Source of the DNA: Flavobacterium hercynium
Lineage (GTDB): Bacteria; Bacteroidota; Bacteroidia; Flavobacteriales; Flavobacteriaceae
DNA: 64,000 nucleotides
Assembly: GCF_002217285.1 (NCBI RefSeq)
Contig: NZ_MUGW01000017.1
Span: forward strand, 255,663-319,662
Direction: 5' to 3'
Each line of letters begins with the position of its first letter. The stretch's first letter is position 1. Both the position numbers and the translations under genes were made by a program. Positions 60,775 to 64,000 of this stretch are shown here, in pieces. The notes under the pieces are model-generated. The model saw nothing but the letters and a program-made list of their open reading frames with translations. It was not told where the DNA came from and ran no database searches.

Positions 60775-62052
60775 ATGAGAACAATTAAAATTAAAAATCT
60801 ATTAGCTCTTATGCTAATGTCTGTTACAATATTTTCATGTAGTAGTGATGATGCTGCTGAACCTGAAGTGGTTACTCCAGATCCTCAGCCAGTGGTTGTA
60901 AGTAAATATGTTTTAGGATATCAAACGGATACCTGGAACGAAAATTATTTATGGAGTTTTAGTTCATTAGATGAAATCATGACTGGAACGATTGATATGA
61001 ATGGAAAAGGTATTGAACAAGGAGGTTCATATATTCCTGTTGCAAATACTTTATTTGCATTGGATAGTGAAGCTGAAGGAGCTGCTCCTTACTCTTTAAA
61101 TGCAGCTTCTCAAGTAGTTGCAGGAACTCGTGTTTTAATAGAATCTCCTTTCGCTTATGGAGAAACAGACGATAATAAATTATTGATTATTGGTGCTTCA
61201 TGGGGAGGTTCAACATCAAGTAGTGAGCTAATTATTTATGATCCAGTAAAACAATTAATTACAGGACGTAAATTTGATGATTTTGCAACTAGCGCTGGTC
61301 GTTTTGACTTTCCTACGGGAGTAACTGTTGTTGGAGATAAAGTTTTTGTTACTGTTTTCAACAGAGATGCTAGTGAAAACTGGGATATCGATCAAACAAA
61401 TGCTTACGTAAGAGTTTACGATTATCCATCATTAAACTTTGTTAAGAGAATTGCAGATCCACGTACTACAGCAGCTGGTATGTATTACACTAATACAGGT
61501 ATTATTCGTACTGAGTCAGGAAATGTTTATACATTTTCTTCAAATGCTAAAGCAGGTGGATATAGTAATCCATCTACGACAATTAATTCTGGAATCCTAA
61601 GAATTAACAAAGGACAAACTGATTTTGATGCATCTTACTTTTTTGATATTCAAGCAAGTTCATTAGGAGGTAAAGTATTAGCTGCTTATCCAATCGGAGG
61701 AGAGAAAGCATTTATTGTTTATATTCCAACTGCAGATGATACTTTAGAATGGGGCTTCTTACGTCACTATAGTTTTGCTTTTAAATCTGCTATTATAGAT
61801 TTACCAACTAAAAAAATCACTCCAGTAACAGGATTACCTGGACATGCAGGTGATAATTACTTTGGTATTGGAAGTTTGTACTATGAAGCTGGAAATGCTT
61901 ACAAAGCTTTTGTAACTAACGACGAAGTTAGAATTTACAAGATAAATCTTGAAACTGGTGCAGCTACTGCTGGTGCAAAAGTAACTGGAGGTGGAACTGA
62001 TATTTCAGCAATTGCTAAATTAACGCATACAACTCCTGCAGCTACAAAATAA
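60775..62052 (+). CDS. DUF4374 surface lipoprotein (XusB-like)
   Basis: A 425-residue lipoprotein. The hydrophobic start (LLALMLMSVTIFSCSSDD) has the lipobox FSC with Cys at about residue 22, followed by acidic residues typical of surface export (SSDDAAEPE). The rest is a DUF4374 beta-propeller: KYVLGYQTDTWNENYLW, TGVTVVGDKVFVTVFNRDA, GGKVLAAYPIGGEKAFIVYI and FGIGSLYYEAGNAYKAFVTN. In the Xus system this protein holds siderophore at the surface and passes it to the TonB receptor, which is encoded 78 bp upstream here. A hairpin terminator follows before the PepSY gene. Confidence 0.9.
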   Translation: MRTIKIKNLLALMLMSVTIFSCSSDDAAEPEVVTPDPQPVVVSKYVLGYQTDTWNENYLWSFSSLDEIMTGTIDMNGKGIEQGGSYIPVANTLFALDSEAEGAAPYSLNAASQVVAGTRVLIESPFAYGETDDNKLLIIGASWGGSTSSSELIIYDPVKQLITGRKFDDFATSAGRFDFPTGVTVVGDKVFVTVFNRDASENWDIDQTNAYVRVYDYPSLNFVKRIADPRTTAAGMYYTNTGIIRTESGNVYTFSSNAKAGGYSNPSTTINSGILRINKGQTDFDASYFFDIQASSLGGKVLAAYPIGGEKAFIVYIPTADDTLEWGFLRHYSFAFKSAIIDLPTKKITPVTGLPGHAGDNYFGIGSLYYEAGNAYKAFVTNDEVRIYKINLETGAATAGAKVTGGGTDISAIAKLTHTTPAATK

Positions 62053-62078
62053 TTTTTTGTTTTTTAAATAATATCTTA

Positions 62079-62126
62079 ACCATATAATCAATGCCTTTAA
62101 TGGTTTTGATTATATGGTTTTTTTTT
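62079..62126 (+). terminator. Terminator inside the siderophore operon
   Basis: ACCATATAATCA (62079-62090) pairs perfectly with TGATTATATGGT (62107-62118), followed by eight T. It lies between the DUF4374 and PepSY genes, so the membrane protein may be made in smaller amounts, by readthrough or from a separate start. Confidence 0.87.
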
Positions 62127-62170
62127 AATACTAATGATTTCACTTTTGTTGAAATATAAAGGATTCAGGA

Positions 62171-63328
62171 ATGTCTACTACTAAAACACTAAAAAAAACA
62201 AAACAAAAATCCCGCTTTTCAAGAATAAACGCTTGGCTGCATTTGTGGTTAGGAATAGGTTCCGGAATAATTGTAGTGATTATGGCGGTTACAGGTTGCA
62301 TTTTGGTTTTTGAACAAGAAATAAAAAGTCTGACATCGCCGTGGTTGCATGTTGAAGCACAAAGTCCGGAACAATTATTACCACCTTCTAAAATTTATGC
62401 GGCTGTAAAAGAAGCATTACCCAATAAAGAAATTCATGGTGTTTGGTACAATGGTTTAGATAAAACGGTAAAAGTAGATATCGAATCAGATTCTTTGATT
62501 TATGTGAATCCGTATAATGGTAAAATTTCCGGAATTGTAGATCACGAAGATTTTTTTCATATTATCGATGAAGGGCATCGTCATCTTTGGTTGGATGATG
62601 AGATAGGAACACAAATTACGGCTTGGGCTACCTTTATATTCTTCTTTTTACTCATTAGCGGACTCATTCTTTGGTTTCCAAAAAAATGGAATAAAACGAC
62701 TATTAACAGTAGTTTTAAAATAAAATGGAAAGCTAATTTTAAGCGTTTGAATTACGATTTACATAACGTAATGGGCTTTTACACGATTATCCTGGCAATG
62801 CTTATTGCGTTTACAGGACTTGTTATGAGTTTTCATTGGTTACGCGAAAGCACCTACTGGATAGCAGGTGGCTGGGCAGATGAAAAGGATAAAAAAGAAC
62901 AGGTTGTAGCGGTTAAAAACGATTCCACATCAAAACAACAATTAGATAAGTTTGCTGCTGCCGATTTTATTTGGAAAAAGGTGCGAACAGAAATCGCAAT
63001 AGAAAACAAAGAAGCTGTTATCATTCATTTTCCAGATGAACCGAAAGACGATTTTTATGCTTGTACAGATATGCATAATGGAGTTTGGAGAGATCTGCAC
63101 TTTGATTCAAAAACATTAGAATTACTGCCAAAATCACACAAATATATTAGCGACGAGCGGTTTTCAAAATGGCTCATGCGTTCTAATTATAGTCTCCACG
63201 TTGGAGCGATTGGAGGTTTGTTTACCAAAATCATCTATTTTACTGCTAGTTTAATATGTGCAAGTTTACCAATCACCGGTTTTTATATTTGGTGGGGAAG
63301 AAAGAAAAAAACAAAGACTAAGAGTTAG
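62171..63328 (+). CDS. PepSY-associated membrane protein (XusC-like)
   Basis: A 385-residue inner-membrane protein of the PepSY_TM family. The first transmembrane segment (LWLGIGSGIIVVIMAVTGCI) follows a basic N-terminus. A PepSY-like periplasmic part has VKVDIESDSLIYVNPYNGKI, and later helices include ITAWATFIFFFLLISGLILW, VMGFYTIILAMLIAFTGLVM and SLICASLPITGFYIWWGRKK. Several conserved histidines (for example HLWLD, DLHNVMG, SLHVGAIGG) could bind heme. Such proteins are thought to reduce or release iron from siderophores in the periplasm. It is the last gene of the Xus-like cluster. Confidence 0.9.
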   Translation: MSTTKTLKKTKQKSRFSRINAWLHLWLGIGSGIIVVIMAVTGCILVFEQEIKSLTSPWLHVEAQSPEQLLPPSKIYAAVKEALPNKEIHGVWYNGLDKTVKVDIESDSLIYVNPYNGKISGIVDHEDFFHIIDEGHRHLWLDDEIGTQITAWATFIFFFLLISGLILWFPKKWNKTTINSSFKIKWKANFKRLNYDLHNVMGFYTIILAMLIAFTGLVMSFHWLRESTYWIAGGWADEKDKKEQVVAVKNDSTSKQQLDKFAAADFIWKKVRTEIAIENKEAVIIHFPDEPKDDFYACTDMHNGVWRDLHFDSKTLELLPKSHKYISDERFSKWLMRSNYSLHVGAIGGLFTKIIYFTASLICASLPITGFYIWWGRKKKTKTKS

Positions 63329-63364
63329 TTATTAGTTGCCTTTTACATAATTCATTAAAAGAAG

Positions 63365-63404
63365 AAGCTTTTTGAAAAATATACTTTTCAAAAAGCTTTT
63401 TCTT
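63365..63404. terminator. Bidirectional terminator
   Basis: AAGCTTTTTGAAAA (63365-63378) pairs perfectly with TTTTCAAAAAGCTT (63385-63398), flanked by A-rich and T-rich runs, between converging genes. Confidence 0.9.
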
Positions 63405-63418
63405 TTTTCAGGGTTATA

Positions 63419-63841
63419 TTATTCAAGATTAAATTCTTTAATCTTCTTTTTTACATATTTTTTATTTTTTAATTTAATTAGATCATCGCCTGTTACATGC
63501 TTAACAGATAATTTGTGTATAAGGCTAAGCGGGGTATAAAAAAAATAATTATTCTTGTCTTTTAATGGAAATCGGAAAATCTTATTTTTTATCGTAAAGA
63601 AGAAAAGACGAAAATAAGGAACTGTTATTTTTATAGAATCACTTGTATACTGACGTACGATGCAGTTTTGATATCCGGGATGTAGTCTTTTATCGTTGAC
63701 TTTGATATCTGCAAGCCACATAGAAAGCCTGTCATTATTTATTATTATAACATTTTTTGTTTGATTTTCCTGCCCGTATGATAAACAGGAAATCAACAAA
63801 CAAAATAATATAAGTTTTTTGAAAATATGTAAATCAATCAT
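63419..63841 (-). CDS. Exported hypothetical protein
   Basis: A 140-residue protein with a signal peptide (KKLILFCLLISCLSYGQ) after a short hydrophilic start. The body is Lys-rich and beta-prone (NVIIINNDRLSMWLADIKVN, DSIKITVPYFRLFFFTIKNK) and ends in a basic tail. No family is recognised. It stands alone on the minus strand, with about 160 bp of featureless AT-rich sequence from its start to the window end. Confidence 0.65.
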   Translation of the reverse strand: MIDLHIFKKLILFCLLISCLSYGQENQTKNVIIINNDRLSMWLADIKVNDKRLHPGYQNCIVRQYTSDSIKITVPYFRLFFFTIKNKIFRFPLKDKNNYFFYTPLSLIHKLSVKHVTGDDLIKLKNKKYVKKKIKEFNLE

Positions 63842-64000
63842 GTTTAATAGAATTAATTGTATTTAAAGAAAAATGAGGTTGTATAATTTTTGGAATAACA
63901 ATCGTTATAACTACGAATGTAAAAATGAAGATTTATAATTACCGATAAATTAAGACATTTAATATTTTTGAAATAAAAGAAAGTTTTATTTTAAAAATTA

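Overview
The window is about 35 % GC. It uses Bacteroidetes-type promoters (TTG, a 17-20 nt spacer, then TAnnTTTG) and rarely shows a Shine-Dalgarno site. It encodes GLPGLI, DUF5686, DUF4153 and DUF4374 proteins and a split MetH. Together these point to a soil or freshwater Flavobacterium close to F. johnsoniae. This assignment is inferred from gene content, not from a database search.

Layout. Positions 1-20.6 kb are mostly core metabolism and envelope genes: partial thyA, a bifunctional-nuclease protein, etfA and etfB, pdhB, a DUF5686 outer-membrane protein, soluble (ppa) and membrane (hppA) pyrophosphatases, a deoxynucleoside kinase, a GLPGLI/outer-membrane-barrel pair, and a DUF4153 membrane protein.

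Positions 20.7-54.5 kb form a large sulfur-assimilation and methionine region. It holds metK, a TonB receptor, metY, a degenerate homoserine-dehydrogenase-like gene, metX-thrA, an OsmC protein, metZ, an Rrf2 regulator, a TauE/SafE transporter, cysH-cysD-cysN, a HEPN-fused siroheme sulfite reductase, cobA and a Met8-type gene for siroheme, a TrxR-like ferredoxin-NADP reductase, metH in two pieces, and metF. Read as a pathway, sulfate is activated to APS (CysDN), reduced to sulfite (an Fe-S CysH) and then to sulfide (siroheme Sir, fed by ferredoxin/FNR). Aspartate goes through ThrA and MetX to O-acetylhomoserine. MetY or MetZ add sulfide to give homocysteine, MetH and MetF make methionine, and MetK makes SAM.

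Control of this region is dense. There are two SAM-I (S-box) riboswitches, before metX-thrA and before metH. A SAM-II-like aptamer with extra hairpins in its loop precedes metK. Three leader-peptide attenuators carry Met/Cys codons; each has a terminator whose 5' arm can instead pair with a segment at or next to the end of the leader ORF. Behind two of these attenuators lie two small proteins that share a C-terminal LFxMY...FI motif and appear undescribed.

The same region is full of repeats. A two-hairpin REP family has covarying stems and was twice amplified together with the 3' end of the gene before it (99-bp units after cobA, 98-bp units after the Met8-type gene). Paired GC-rich inverted repeats sit tightly between stop and start codons of neighbouring sulfur genes. 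One such pair encloses an in-frame DUF559 endonuclease-like domain inside the MetH coding sequence.

Positions 54.5-64 kb hold a SAM methyltransferase, a dicarboxylate/amino-acid symporter, a PLP decarboxylase, and a three-gene XusABC-like siderophore uptake locus (TonB receptor, DUF4374 lipoprotein, PepSY membrane protein). No tRNA, rRNA, CRISPR array or prophage was seen.
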